Shown here in pieces: positions 30,172 through 39,297 of a DNA stretch of 64,000 nt. The stretch is taken from contig NZ_CP012670.1 in assembly GCF_004135735.1 (NCBI RefSeq), positions 5,844,501 through 5,908,500 of the forward strand, given 5' to 3'. The notes beneath the pieces were generated by a model. It searched no databases. It saw only the letters and a list, made by a program, of their open reading frames with translations, and was not told the origin of the DNA. Both the position numbers and the translations under genes were made by a program. Each line of letters starts with the position of its first letter. The stretch's first letter is position 1. The stretch is from Sorangium cellulosum. Lineage in GTDB: Bacteria > Myxococcota_A > Polyangia > Polyangiales > Polyangiaceae.

Positions 30172-31233
30172 ATGAGCAAGAAGAAGAAGAAGCATCGAGC
30201 TGCCATCGCGCTCGCCGTCGCGGTCCTCGGGAGTTTTGCCGGCTGCTGGACGGGCGGAATGGTCGACGTGTCCGACTGCGACATGCTGTGCTACGGCCTG
30301 GACCCCTTCGAGTGCGATGACCGTTGCGAGGTGTGCAGGGGCGGCTGCATGGAGATACCGCCCCTCGGCTTCGCCGATCCCATCCTGCTCTGGATGGGCG
30401 ACGCGAGCGACGAGGCGGACGTGCCCGAGTGCCCGGCGGAGGCTCCGGAGGTCGTGTTCGACGGCTACGGCGGCTTCACCGGCGAGCACGCGTGTCCGTC
30501 GTGCCGGTGCGCCGCGCCCTCGTGCGAGCTGCCATCGGCCCTGACGGGGAGCGCGTCCCCGGCGTGCGACGGGCAGGATCCCACGTCGTTCAGCGCCCCT
30601 CCGGGCTGGGCCGGCGCGTGCACCGCGCCCGCCGCCGTGCCCCCGGGCGAGCTCGGCTCGCTGCTCATCCCGGCGCCGACCGTGAGCGCGTGCGAGCCGA
30701 CGCTCGATCTGGCGGCCGAGCCGGTCGGGCTGCCGGCGGCCTGGGGCCGGCGGGCGCGCGGCTGCGGCGGCTCCGAGGCGAAGCACACCTGCCGAGATCC
30801 CGCCCTGATGTGCATCGCGTCCCCCATGCCGCGGCCGGTGGAGTTCTCGATGTGCGCGCTTTATCTCCGCAAGGGCGTCCCGAGATGCCCCAAGGAATAT
30901 CCCGAGCTGCACGAGTTCCACCGGGGCTTCGACGACACGCGCGCCTGCACGCCGTGCGCGTGCGGCCCGGCCGAGGGCAGCGCGTGCACCGCGCTCGTGT
31001 CGGCCTACGAGGACGGCGGCTGCGCGCGGCTCCTCGGCGCGGAGACGGTGACGCTGGCCGGGCCCGGGTGCGTGGCGGGGCCGGACCTACGGCTGGCGGG
31101 CTGGGACGCGCAGTGGATCGAGGACGAGCCAGGCGCGTGCGCCCCGAGCGGTGGAGCTCCGACGGGCGCGGTGACGCCGGGGGATCCCTCGTATTTCTGC
31201 TGCCTGCCGAACGAGGTGCCCGTCCTTCACTGA
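30172..31233 (+). CDS. Cysteine-rich exported lipoprotein, uncharacterised
   Basis: 353 residues with GGAAGG just upstream of the ATG. A lysine-rich N-terminus (S-K-K-K-K-K-H-R) and hydrophobic core end F-A-G-C, a plausible lipobox. More than 20 cysteines are spread along the protein in C-x-x-C-type clusters, for example C-E-V-C-R-G-G-C and C-T-P-C-A-C, implying many disulphides and an extracytoplasmic location. No domain is recognised. Such proteins are common in Sorangium-type myxobacteria. It begins a run of secreted-protein genes. Confidence 0.75.
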   Translation: MSKKKKKHRAAIALAVAVLGSFAGCWTGGMVDVSDCDMLCYGLDPFECDDRCEVCRGGCMEIPPLGFADPILLWMGDASDEADVPECPAEAPEVVFDGYGGFTGEHACPSCRCAAPSCELPSALTGSASPACDGQDPTSFSAPPGWAGACTAPAAVPPGELGSLLIPAPTVSACEPTLDLAAEPVGLPAAWGRRARGCGGSEAKHTCRDPALMCIASPMPRPVEFSMCALYLRKGVPRCPKEYPELHEFHRGFDDTRACTPCACGPAEGSACTALVSAYEDGGCARLLGAETVTLAGPGCVAGPDLRLAGWDAQWIEDEPGACAPSGGAPTGAVTPGDPSYFCCLPNEVPVLH

Positions 31234-31401
31234 CGGCCTCGTCCGCCGCGGCTCTCGCGGCATCGACCGTTCCGCGCGGCCGAGCACACCGCGCTGCCGC
31301 GCTGCTGCGATGCCCACAGAGCGGTGGAGACGGCCCGCAGCCTGGCGCCGAGCTCTTCCGGCGAATCGGGCTGCTGGTCGTGCGCTTCGCGGTATAAAGG
31401 G

Positions 31402-31435
31402 TTCACGTGAGCGCGAGGGGACGAGCTCACGTGAA
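31402..31435. promoter_or_regulatory. Perfect 11-bp inverted repeat before a lipoprotein gene
   Basis: TTCACGTGAGC (31402-31412) and GCTCACGTGAA (31425-31435) are exact reverse complements separated by 12 bp. A TATAAA (31393-31398) lies just upstream and the ATG 10 bp downstream. Each arm contains a smaller palindrome TCACGTGA, so this looks like a double operator or a strong leader hairpin. Confidence 0.7.
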
Positions 31436-31444
31436 AGGGCAGCC

Positions 31445-32419
31445 ATGCAGATCGCACGATGGAGCTTGTTGCTCGCGCTCGCTGCGGGCGGCTGCAGCGC
31501 GTCCGAGGGCGGCACGCGGCCGCCGGGCGACGGCGGGGGCGGCGCGGGCGGCGCGGGCGGCGTGGGTGGCACGGGCGCGGCGGGTGACCTGGGCGATACG
31601 TTCGCCGTCGGGGTCGGCGGCAGCGGGAGCGGCGGGGGCGTGGACAGCGGGTGCAGCGAGCGGGCGGCGCTCGTGTACGTGCTCTCGCAGGACAACGAGC
31701 TCTACAGCTTCAGGCCCGATCGCAAGGAGCTCACGCGGGTCGGACGGCTCGACTGCCCGACCGCCATGGAGCCGAACTCGATGGCGATCGACCGCGACGC
31801 GATCGCATGGGTCAACTACGTGGAGGCGGACGCCCATGGCGATGTCGCCGGGACGCTGTTCAAGGTCAGCACCGAGGACGCGCGCTGCGAGCCCACCTCC
31901 ATTGCGCTCCGGGGCGGCTGGTCTCGGCTCGGCATGGGCTTCTCGAGCGACGCCTCGAACCCCTCGGCGGAGCAGCTCTTCGTGACCAGCGCCGTGACCG
32001 GGCGGAGCCTGGGGCTCGGCAGGCTCGACGGCGCGTCGATCACGCCGATCGGCGAGTTCAGCGGCTCGCTCCGCGGCGACTACGCGGAGCTCACCGGCAC
32101 CGGAGACGGACGGCTCTTCGGCTTCTTCACCACGTCGCCGGTCCAGCTCGCGGAGATCGACAAGGACACCGGCGAGATCCGCTCGTCCACGCCCCTGCCC
32201 GGCATCGAGACCCCGAGCGCGTGGGCGTTCTCGTTCTGGGGTGGGGACTTCTACATCTACACCGCCCCGAGCCAGACCGAGTTCCCGTCCCGGACGACGA
32301 ACGTGACCCGTTATCGGCCGTCGGACGGAACCATCGATGCTTCCTACATGACCAACATCGGATTCCGCATCGTCGGCGCGGGGGTCTCGACGTGCGCTCC
32401 GGTCGCGCCGCTCCGCTGA
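31445..32419 (+). CDS. Secreted beta-propeller-like lipoprotein, uncharacterised
   Basis: 324 residues from ATG 31445. The signal peptide ends L-A-A-G-G-C, followed by a Gly/Ala linker of about 45 residues, typical of myxobacterial surface lipoproteins. The rest has repeating strands with motifs such as A-L-V-Y-V-L-S-Q-D-N-E-L-Y-S-F and S-W-A-F-S-F-W-G-G-D-F-Y-I-Y, suggesting a beta-propeller. No enzymatic motif is visible. A perfect inverted repeat overlaps the leader, so expression is probably controlled. Confidence 0.78.
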   Translation: MQIARWSLLLALAAGGCSASEGGTRPPGDGGGGAGGAGGVGGTGAAGDLGDTFAVGVGGSGSGGGVDSGCSERAALVYVLSQDNELYSFRPDRKELTRVGRLDCPTAMEPNSMAIDRDAIAWVNYVEADAHGDVAGTLFKVSTEDARCEPTSIALRGGWSRLGMGFSSDASNPSAEQLFVTSAVTGRSLGLGRLDGASITPIGEFSGSLRGDYAELTGTGDGRLFGFFTTSPVQLAEIDKDTGEIRSSTPLPGIETPSAWAFSFWGGDFYIYTAPSQTEFPSRTTNVTRYRPSDGTIDASYMTNIGFRIVGAGVSTCAPVAPLR

Positions 32420-32492
32420 GGCTCCCACGTGTCACGCTGGGTGCGTCCAGCGGCATGGTGGGTGTGCCCGATGGACCGTGGATGAGGTCGTG

Positions 32493-33077
32493 ATGTGGAT
32501 GAGGCTGCTCCCTGTGCTCTCTCTGGCGCTCGCCGGGTGCGGGCCGGCCCCGGAGGCGGGATCTCCGGCGCACGACGACATCTTCAGCGCCGCCGGGCCG
32601 AGCGAGCTCATCGTGCTCACGGCCCAGGGCGAGCTCGTCAGCGCCGATTTCGAGCCGGGGCGCGTCCTCGGCCCGGACGTGAGCCTGAGCCTGCACGCTC
32701 GGGACGACGGGAGCGCCGGGCGCGCGATCCGGGGCATCGCCTTCGGCCGCACCGTGAGCGTCACCGCGGACGACCAGGGCGCGACCGGCGTCGTCGGCGC
32801 CGCGCCGCTGGCGCTCTCGGTCACCCGGGCGGACACGGGGCTGCGCGCGCGCGGCCTCGTGGCCGGCGCCCTCTCCGATTACCGGCTGGACGAGCGGCAG
32901 CTCACCGGCGTCATCGGTCGCTGCAGCTACGAGCTCACGCGGGTGGGACGGGTCTACGAGGGATCGCGCCGCTGCGGAGACCAGCCCCACCGGGTGACCG
33001 TCCTCCTGCCCCGCGCGCTGCCCTCGTGGAGCGACGCCGCCCGCGCGGCCACGCTGGGGCTGCTGCTCGGCATGTGA
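32493..33077 (+). CDS. Small exported lipoprotein, uncharacterised
   Basis: 194 residues from ATG 32493, with GATGAGG five bases upstream; an in-frame ATG at 32478 is less well placed. The lipobox L-A-L-A-G-C is canonical. The mature part is beta-rich and contains two conserved-looking Cys (R-C-S-Y and R-R-C-G-D) that may pair. No family recognised. It follows the propeller-like lipoprotein by 73 bp on the same strand. Confidence 0.75.
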   Translation: MWMRLLPVLSLALAGCGPAPEAGSPAHDDIFSAAGPSELIVLTAQGELVSADFEPGRVLGPDVSLSLHARDDGSAGRAIRGIAFGRTVSVTADDQGATGVVGAAPLALSVTRADTGLRARGLVAGALSDYRLDERQLTGVIGRCSYELTRVGRVYEGSRRCGDQPHRVTVLLPRALPSWSDAARAATLGLLLGM

Positions 33078-33121
33078 GCGGCTCCTGGCCGCGCCTTCAA
33101 GCCTCCACGGGGCAGATGGCG

Positions 33122-34174
33122 TCACTTCGCCGGAGGCAGGTTTCCCGTGCTGACGCCGAAGGTGAGCAGGAGGTTGTTCTGCACCTGGAACCTGTCGATG
33201 AGCTGAGGCTCCCGGACCGCCCGGAGCTCGTAGTCGAGCGACGCCCACTCGACGAGCTTGAACGAGAGCGCGCCCACGAGGGCGATGTTGGTGAGCTCGA
33301 GCGCGCCCCGATCGTCACCGGGGGGGAGGGCGCTGCGCGCGATGGGGATCATGGCCTCCGCGCTGGCGCGGTAGAGCACCCGCTTCTCGGAGAGCGCGCC
33401 CCAGGCTTCGGCCGTCGCCTCGGCGCCGAGCTGGTATACGTTATCGAGCTCGGAGACCTCGATCGTGGGCGTGCTCGCGTCGTCGGAGATCGCCAGCTCG
33501 CCCCTCGCGATCGTCTCGCGGCCTCCGGCGCCGGCGCGGAGCTCGACGTTCACCGCGTCCTGCGTGACGGGGCGGTAGAAGGCGCCGAGCGACTGCTTCA
33601 GCATGAGCGGCTGGAACGGGCTGGTCAGCGCGAGCCGGTCGCCGGCGCGCGTGTCCGTCGTGCCGTCACGGCGCTGGATGAGGTACGTCGCCGGCTCCGG
33701 CCGCACGTCGGCGCCGCGGAACACCGTCGTCTCCAGGACGAGGCGCGCGAACGGGCCGAGCGTGGGGATGAGGTGATAGAGATAGATGCTCTCGACGTTG
33801 AGCGCGTCGCGCGACTTCACGAGCTCATCGATGAGCGGGGTCCGCGCGACGCCCGCGCCCAGGGCGACGGTGTTCCTCCACTCGTGCTCGGCGTGGTTGT
33901 AGCTGAAGAGCCCGTCCAGCTTGATCCCGAGGATGAGCGTCGAGCCGTCCGGTTGCCCGACGACCGACGCATTGTTGGTGAAGCTGATCGTCGCCCCGCT
34001 GCTCAGCTGCCAATCGAGGCCTTGCCGCCGGCCGTCGCTCCCCGTCGGCGTGTCGACGTACTCCTGCTTCGGGGCCGCGAGCTCGGCCGGCTCATCCGCC
34101 GCTGCAGCCCGGGGGAGCGCGAGCGCCGCGATGGCGAGAGCGAACATCGTACAGTAGCAGTAGCTGCGATTCAC
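33122..34174 (-). CDS. Exported outer-membrane-like protein, uncharacterised
   Basis: 350 residues. A GTG at 34174 with GGAGG five bases before it gives a proper signal peptide ending A-A-A-A-D-E-P; the upstream ATG at 34186 overlaps that ribosome site. The mature protein alternates amphipathic strands (T-I-S-F-T-N-N-A-S, L-D-G-L-F-S-Y, N-L-L-L-T-F-G-V) and ends N-L-P-P-A-K, resembling DUF3078-like outer-membrane barrels. It is convergent with the preceding lipoprotein gene. Function unknown. Confidence 0.75.
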   Translation of the reverse strand: MNRSYCYCTMFALAIAALALPRAAAADEPAELAAPKQEYVDTPTGSDGRRQGLDWQLSSGATISFTNNASVVGQPDGSTLILGIKLDGLFSYNHAEHEWRNTVALGAGVARTPLIDELVKSRDALNVESIYLYHLIPTLGPFARLVLETTVFRGADVRPEPATYLIQRRDGTTDTRAGDRLALTSPFQPLMLKQSLGAFYRPVTQDAVNVELRAGAGGRETIARGELAISDDASTPTIEVSELDNVYQLGAEATAEAWGALSEKRVLYRASAEAMIPIARSALPPGDDRGALELTNIALVGALSFKLVEWASLDYELRAVREPQLIDRFQVQNNLLLTFGVSTGNLPPAK

Positions 34175-34513
34175 CCGATCCTCCATTGTACAGAACATGA
34201 CGAGAAATTGCCCCGACACGCACCGAAGCCGCGCGTCCCGGGGGGCGGGATGGGACTCGTGCCGTTGCGCGCGGCGGAAGTTATTCGCATTCTGGCCGTC
34301 AGGCCAGCGACACGTGCACGCGGACGCACGCGCAATGCTCGGGGAGCGGCGCCGAGCCAAACCTGGCACGGGCCTTGCTACACTTACTCAGGCTTGCTGA
34401 AGCCGCGGCGCCTCCGCGCCCCGCGCTCGGGCTCGCTTCGCCTGCGCGACCGCTCGAGGCGAGCATCCGCTATCCCGCTTGTCTCCGTCGGCAAGCCCTG
34501 ATATCGCCCATCC

Positions 34514-35473
34514 ATGAGGGCCGCGCAGCGGGAACGGTATGGTCCGCCCGACGTCGTTCATGTCAGAGAGGTCGCGGTGCCCACGCCCGCGGACGATGAG
34601 CTGCTGGTCCGGGTTCACGCAGCGACGGTGAGCCGCACCGATTGCGCGTTGCTCTCGGCCCAACCGCCCATCATGCGCCTCGCGACGGGTCTTCGCCGGC
34701 CCAGGATCAAGACCCTGGGCACCGACTTCGCGGGCCGGGTGGAGGCGGTCGGCGCGCGGGTGAGCAACTTTCGGGTGGGTGACAGCGTCTGGGGGATCAA
34801 CGATATGGGGGCGAGGTCTCACGCAGAGTACCTCGTCATTTCGAAGGACGACACGGTCGCGCTCGTGCCCACCGGCTTGAGCTTCGAGGACGCCGCGGCC
34901 TGCCTCGAGGGCGGCTGGTATGCCTACAGCGTCGTCGACAAGGTCGAGCTCGGGGCGGGGAAGCGCGTCCTCATCAACGGAGCCACGGGGGCGATCGGCT
35001 CCGCGCTGCTGCAGCTCTCGGTCCACCTCGGCGCCACCGTCACCGCGGTGGGAAACACCAGGAACCTCGACCTGTTGAGGTCGCTGGGCGCTCACCGCGT
35101 CATGGACTACGAGCAAACGGATTTCACCAGGGACGACCGGGTTTACGACTACATCTTCGACGCGGTGGGAAAGAGCACGTTTGGTGCCTGCAAGCACCTG
35201 CTGGCGCCCGACGGGGTGTACATCTCCACGGAGCTCGGCCCCGGCTGTCAGAACGTGCTCCTGGCGCTCGTCACACCCGTTCTCAGGAAGAAGAGGGTCG
35301 TCTTCCCGATCCCGATCGACCGCAAGAGGTTCCTCGAGGTCATGGGCCCGCTCGCCGCCGGGCGCCATTTTCGGCCCGTCACCGATCGCACCTTCACCCT
35401 CGATACAATCCGGGAGGCCTATACCTACGTGGCTACCGGACAGAAGACGGGCAGTGTCCTGCTGAAACTCTAG
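34514..35473 (+). CDS. NAD(P)-dependent alcohol dehydrogenase / quinone oxidoreductase-like
   Basis: 319 residues of the medium-chain dehydrogenase family. The GroES-like domain has G-T-D-F-A-G-R-V-E-A-V-G and V-G-D-S-V-W-G; the Rossmann domain has I-N-G-A-T-G-A-I-G-S-A-L-L-Q-L. The structural-zinc cysteines are absent, placing it with zeta-crystallin/quinone reductases. Electron donor is probably NADPH. It reduces quinones or activated alkenes in known relatives; the substrate here is unknown. It stands alone between secreted-protein genes. Confidence 0.9.
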   Translation: MRAAQRERYGPPDVVHVREVAVPTPADDELLVRVHAATVSRTDCALLSAQPPIMRLATGLRRPRIKTLGTDFAGRVEAVGARVSNFRVGDSVWGINDMGARSHAEYLVISKDDTVALVPTGLSFEDAAACLEGGWYAYSVVDKVELGAGKRVLINGATGAIGSALLQLSVHLGATVTAVGNTRNLDLLRSLGAHRVMDYEQTDFTRDDRVYDYIFDAVGKSTFGACKHLLAPDGVYISTELGPGCQNVLLALVTPVLRKKRVVFPIPIDRKRFLEVMGPLAAGRHFRPVTDRTFTLDTIREAYTYVATGQKTGSVLLKL

Positions 35474-35590
35474 CGCCTGCGCGTCCTTGCGCGCCCGAAG
35501 CGGACCAGCCGGCCGTGGGAGATCTGGTGACGCGGGGACGGGGCCTCGGCGGGCTGCCGGCACACCAGCAGCACCGCCGAGGAGGCGGCG

Positions 35591-36022
35591 TCACTCGTCG
35601 GCGGGATCCGTGCACACGCTCTCGGCGCTGCACTCGTCCAGCGCGGCGATCGCGTCGAAGATGCTCTCGGAGCAGGCGACCGCCTTCGCGCGCTCTTCGC
35701 AGACGTCGTAGCGGCTCTCGTTGATCTGTCCCGAGCCGCACTCGCTCGCGGGCCAGAGGTCGGCCGCGCGCTCCTCGAAATCGCGCTGGCAGTCGCCTTC
35801 CGTTTCGTAGGTCTGCTCGTCGCCGGTGCCGTAACCGGGGCAGCCCGCCTCGGTGTCGGCGTACCTGTCGCACGCCGCCTCGGCGATCTGCGTGATGCGC
35901 GCCTCGCGCGACGCCTCGCCGGGCAGCGCGTCGTTCACCGTGTCCGCGGCGTCGTCACAGCCGGCGGCCCCAACCAGGAAGATCGTCGTAGCCAAAGAAG
36001 CCCAGAGATACGTTTGCATCAT
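35591..36022 (-). CDS. Small cysteine-rich lipoprotein
   Basis: 143 residues. The ATG at 36022 has GAGG five bases upstream; a second ATG follows directly. The signal ends L-V-G-A-A-G-C. Eight further Cys are spaced through an acidic, helical mature region (A-C-D-R-Y-A-D-T-E-A-G-C-P-G-Y), suggesting disulphide pairs. No named family. Similar small Cys-rich lipoproteins occur widely in large myxobacterial genomes. Confidence 0.75.
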   Translation of the reverse strand: MMQTYLWASLATTIFLVGAAGCDDAADTVNDALPGEASREARITQIAEAACDRYADTEAGCPGYGTGDEQTYETEGDCQRDFEERAADLWPASECGSGQINESRYDVCEERAKAVACSESIFDAIAALDECSAESVCTDPADE

Positions 36023-36301
36023 CGTTTCCTCTCTCACAGCTCGCCAGGATGTCTGATGGCGGCCTCACGCGTAGCCCGCTTCGCAGCCATGCGCCGCGGG
36101 CTCGCTATCACGCACGACGCCTCAAGCACCGGCCATGCCAGGTCGCTCTGCGCCGCTCCCGCGGACGCTCGGAGGCGCGCTGCGCCGAGGATCGCACGTG
36201 TCCGCTCCGGCGCGCGGCCACGCGCCAGGCGCACGCTTGTGGCAGATTGCGACGGTGCGTGCGCGCGCGTCCCAGGAGGGTTTACGCGCCGGCGCGGCCC
36301 A

Positions 36302-37654
36302 TCAGGGCGACCCGTCCCCCTCTGGCGCACGCGGCGGCGAGCCGTCGAGATCGGCCATCTTCCCCTCTCGCTCCAGTCGCCAGATGTCCTCGTCGGTGAC
36401 GAACTCCTGTGCGAGGAGCTCCCGCGCCCGCTTGATCTTGGCGAGGAGGACGGGCTCCGTGACCGGGATGCTCGACTCCCTGGTCGGCATGGGCGGCGGC
36501 TTCATGAGCGAGAACGTCCCGCGCGCCGCTCCCCCCTCCGCCGTCTCTCCCTCGAGAAAGTACGTGATCGTGAAGACATCCGGCTCGCTCACCGCGTCGA
36601 AGCTCACCTCCACATCGACCCCCTGCCCCGGCGGGATCTCGACCAGGCCGAGCGAGACCTCCTCGCGCGGAGAGCTGTCCCTCGCCGACAGGTAGTGTCG
36701 CACCGCCGAGACCGAATCGATCCGGACCGGCGCGTCGCCGTGATGCCAGAGGCGGAACGCCTGCCGGACCACGCCGTCGCCGTCCTGCCGGGGAAAGCGA
36801 GGCGTCGGCGTCGCCATGAGGGTCACGATCCCCCGCTCGGTGAGGTTCTGAAAGGCCATGTTCGGGATCTGGAGCAGGGCGCGGCCGGTGAGCTTCTCCC
36901 CCGCCTCGCCCCGGACCTCCACCCGGATCAGAAACTCGGAGACGAGCGTGGTCTGTGGACGGCGCTCGTAGCTGTGCGTCACGAACGGCGCCCTCGTGCT
37001 CTCCGATTCGCCGTCGTCGAACACCCAGGCATAGCTCGCTGGCTTGAACGGCCTCGCGTGGGGATCGTCCTTGACCCCGACGTCGAGGACGCGCGCCGTG
37101 AGCTCGTACTCGGCGGCCGTGTTGGGCAGGAGCCTCTGGGTGACGGCGACGATCCGCTCCGGCTTGCAGTCGTTGACCTTGTACCGCGGGACCTCGACCT
37201 GGCGCACCACGTTGTTCCGCCCGAACACGGAGATGGTGGGCATCTCGTACGAGCCGTCCTGATCGGGCCAGATGCGGAGCGGCACCCGCGACCCCGTGTG
37301 CCTGCCAATGACGGCGTGGAGATACTCATCTGTCCCGTTCGTGGTATGGGAGCGCACGGTGATGAGGTTCTCCTCGCCGGCGCACACCTCCGGTTTCTCG
37401 ACCTCGACCCCGTCGATGACGGGCGCCGGATCCGGATCCTCCGCGGGCGCCCTCGTGCGCGCGGCGGTGACGCTCGCCGCGCGCCGCGCGCTCGGCGGCG
37501 GCGCCTCGGGCGCGCCCGCCTTCCGCGCCGCCTGAACGGGCTCGGGGACCCTGGGCGCGCGGAGGGACCAGATCAAGAGCCCCAGCGCGGCGGCGAGCAC
37601 CGCCACGAGGGCCCATCGCGCCCTCGACCGATGCGCGCCGATCCTGGTCGTCAT
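36302..37654 (-). CDS. Membrane-anchored protein with PKD-like domain
   Basis: 450 residues with a single N-terminal transmembrane segment (about 14-33) and a Pro/Ala linker; the remainder should be periplasmic. Residues about 195-250 resemble a PKD fold (Y-A-W-V-F-D-D-G-E-S...V-T-H-S-Y-E), followed by further beta-sandwich sequence and a charged helical tail. It lies 39 bp behind the gene at 37694-38731, so the two are probably co-transcribed. The role is likely structural or adhesive; no enzymatic residues seen. Confidence 0.76.
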   Translation of the reverse strand: MTTRIGAHRSRARWALVAVLAAALGLLIWSLRAPRVPEPVQAARKAGAPEAPPPSARRAASVTAARTRAPAEDPDPAPVIDGVEVEKPEVCAGEENLITVRSHTTNGTDEYLHAVIGRHTGSRVPLRIWPDQDGSYEMPTISVFGRNNVVRQVEVPRYKVNDCKPERIVAVTQRLLPNTAAEYELTARVLDVGVKDDPHARPFKPASYAWVFDDGESESTRAPFVTHSYERRPQTTLVSEFLIRVEVRGEAGEKLTGRALLQIPNMAFQNLTERGIVTLMATPTPRFPRQDGDGVVRQAFRLWHHGDAPVRIDSVSAVRHYLSARDSSPREEVSLGLVEIPPGQGVDVEVSFDAVSEPDVFTITYFLEGETAEGGAARGTFSLMKPPPMPTRESSIPVTEPVLLAKIKRARELLAQEFVTDEDIWRLEREGKMADLDGSPPRAPEGDGSP

Positions 37655-37693
37655 GGCCTGAGCTCCTCGCCTCCGCGTGCGCAAGCGCTCTCG

Positions 37694-38731
37694 TCAGTAC
37701 CAGCACCCGTAGACGTTGCCTGGGGAGCTCCACTGGACATTGTGGTTGATATCGGCGGACCAGACGGTCGCGCCGGCTTGCGTCCCCCAGGCGTGCCCGC
37801 TCCAGCCGCCGATGCGGTCGGGGCTGATGGACTCGGCGACGGTGCTCGGGTCGTCACGGACCCCTCTCCACAGGCTGCTGCTGCTGGTGTCGCACCTGTG
37901 CGAGGCCATGCAGTTCGCGACCTGATCGGCGGCCTCTGTGCAGATGCTCGCAAAGCAGACGATCGAGGTGCCGAGCTCGCCCCAGAACCCCAGGCTCTGC
38001 TCGCAGTCACCCCTCACCCCGGCGTGGAGGGCGTTGGCCGCGCTGGCGAGCTTGGCGTGGTTGTACGTGTACGGGGGGATGACGCCCTGGCCGTCGGCAT
38101 AGTGCGCGTAGGCCAGGAAGGAAGAGCAGACCATGCCGTTGTTCCACGCCGGCTCGCCGGTCGGGGTGCCCTCGGTGGTGCGGTACTGGTAGAATGAGTA
38201 GGGCACCCGGCCGCCGCGGATCTGCGGTCGCGCGATCTCGGCTCCTCCGTCGACGATCGAGCGATCAGTGTAGTAAGGCACGGTATACCAGATGTGGTCG
38301 CCGATCGACGCGGCCCTCTTCGGATCTCCGACCTGATACGTCAGCGCGGTCGCGCCGCCCCCGCCGCTCCCGTAAAGGAAGCGGTAGATCCCCCCCTGGT
38401 TGACCTGCTCGAGCCCGGGATAGCCGCCTATCAGGTCGCTGGGCGTGATGGGCGTGCTGCAGACCGCAGGCCAGGAGTTCTCGGTGGGCTGCTTCATCGT
38501 GGCGTGCGTCACCCACCTCCCGGCACCATGGGAGAGCATGGAGTGCGTCCGGAGCTCGCCGACGGCATTGAGGACGTCGCCGATCGGCCCCGAGCCGGCG
38601 CTGAACACGGCCGCGCCGTTCGGCGCATTCCAGCCGGCGCTGGAGTACCCGCACGCCTGCTCGGCGGCGGCCGCGGCGGAGGCGATGCACGACGACACGA
38701 CGACGAGCGGCAGGACGATCGCTGGCTTCAC
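37694..38731 (-). CDS. Secreted protein, possible permuted NlpC/P60-type cysteine hydrolase
   Basis: 345 residues from a GTG with GGAGG six to seven bases upstream; the ATG at 38755 precedes that site. The signal peptide ends A-S-A-A-A-A-A. The order G-D-V-L, then T-H-S-M-L-S-H-G-A-G-R-W-V-T-H-A-T-M, and much later N-G-M-V-C-S-S-F-L-A-Y resembles the His-first, Cys-later arrangement of YiiX-like permuted NlpC/P60 enzymes, which cleave peptide or acyl bonds. That reading is tentative. Several additional Cys may form disulphides. First gene of a pair with the PKD-like protein. Confidence 0.72.
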   Translation of the reverse strand: MKPAIVLPLVVVSSCIASAAAAAEQACGYSSAGWNAPNGAAVFSAGSGPIGDVLNAVGELRTHSMLSHGAGRWVTHATMKQPTENSWPAVCSTPITPSDLIGGYPGLEQVNQGGIYRFLYGSGGGGATALTYQVGDPKRAASIGDHIWYTVPYYTDRSIVDGGAEIARPQIRGGRVPYSFYQYRTTEGTPTGEPAWNNGMVCSSFLAYAHYADGQGVIPPYTYNHAKLASAANALHAGVRGDCEQSLGFWGELGTSIVCFASICTEAADQVANCMASHRCDTSSSSLWRGVRDDPSTVAESISPDRIGGWSGHAWGTQAGATVWSADINHNVQWSSPGNVYGCWY

Positions 38732-39297
38732 GGGCGCACCTCCGATCGACAGCATGGCTGTCGGGACACGACGCAGTGACGCGGGCGCGTGGAGCGCCCC
38801 GGGCCCGGGCGTACGAACGTCGCGAGCGGCCCGAGCTGGCGGGCGTGCTCGCTCGGATACGGAAGGATCCCTCGCCCGCTCTCCCCGGGCTCGGTTCGCT
38901 CGAGATGTTCGTCCGTCAGAGCCTGTGGTTCGCAGGGTCGAGCAGAAGGAGTTTCAGAGGCGCTCGCGCGGTCCCCCCGATCCCAGGAGATAGTGTGGTC
39001 TCAAGAAACCGCGGGCAAGCAGAAAATGGACGTGGGATTACCCTCTACCGCCGCGGTCAAGCGCGCCGCATGATCAGGCTTAACAGACGTTCAGGACGGA
39101 TTTGTCGGACCTGAGAGCACCTCGGCCCGGCGCAGCGCACGGCGAACGGCTGGACGCCTGATCAGGGCATCGTGAACCCCGACCGGGCGGCCGCGGTGCG
39201 GATACCCGGACGCCCGCAGGACCGTTCGACGGCGCGCGCGGACGGCGGCGTCGCCTCCATCGCGCGGCGCCCGCGGGCGTCGCGGGCCGTGTACCCG
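38732..39297. other. Intergenic stretch without recognised gene
   Basis: 566 bp between the secreted-hydrolase-like gene and the DNRLRE lipoprotein gene, both leftward. Reading frames lack ribosome sites and family resemblance. It should hold the promoter of the leftward pair; no specific motif stood out. Confidence 0.6.

Noticed and set aside
31461..31640. Collagen-like or PE-PGRS-type repeat in the Gly-rich lipoprotein linker
   Set aside because: The Gly/Ala stretch is short and irregular, as in many myxobacterial lipoprotein linkers.
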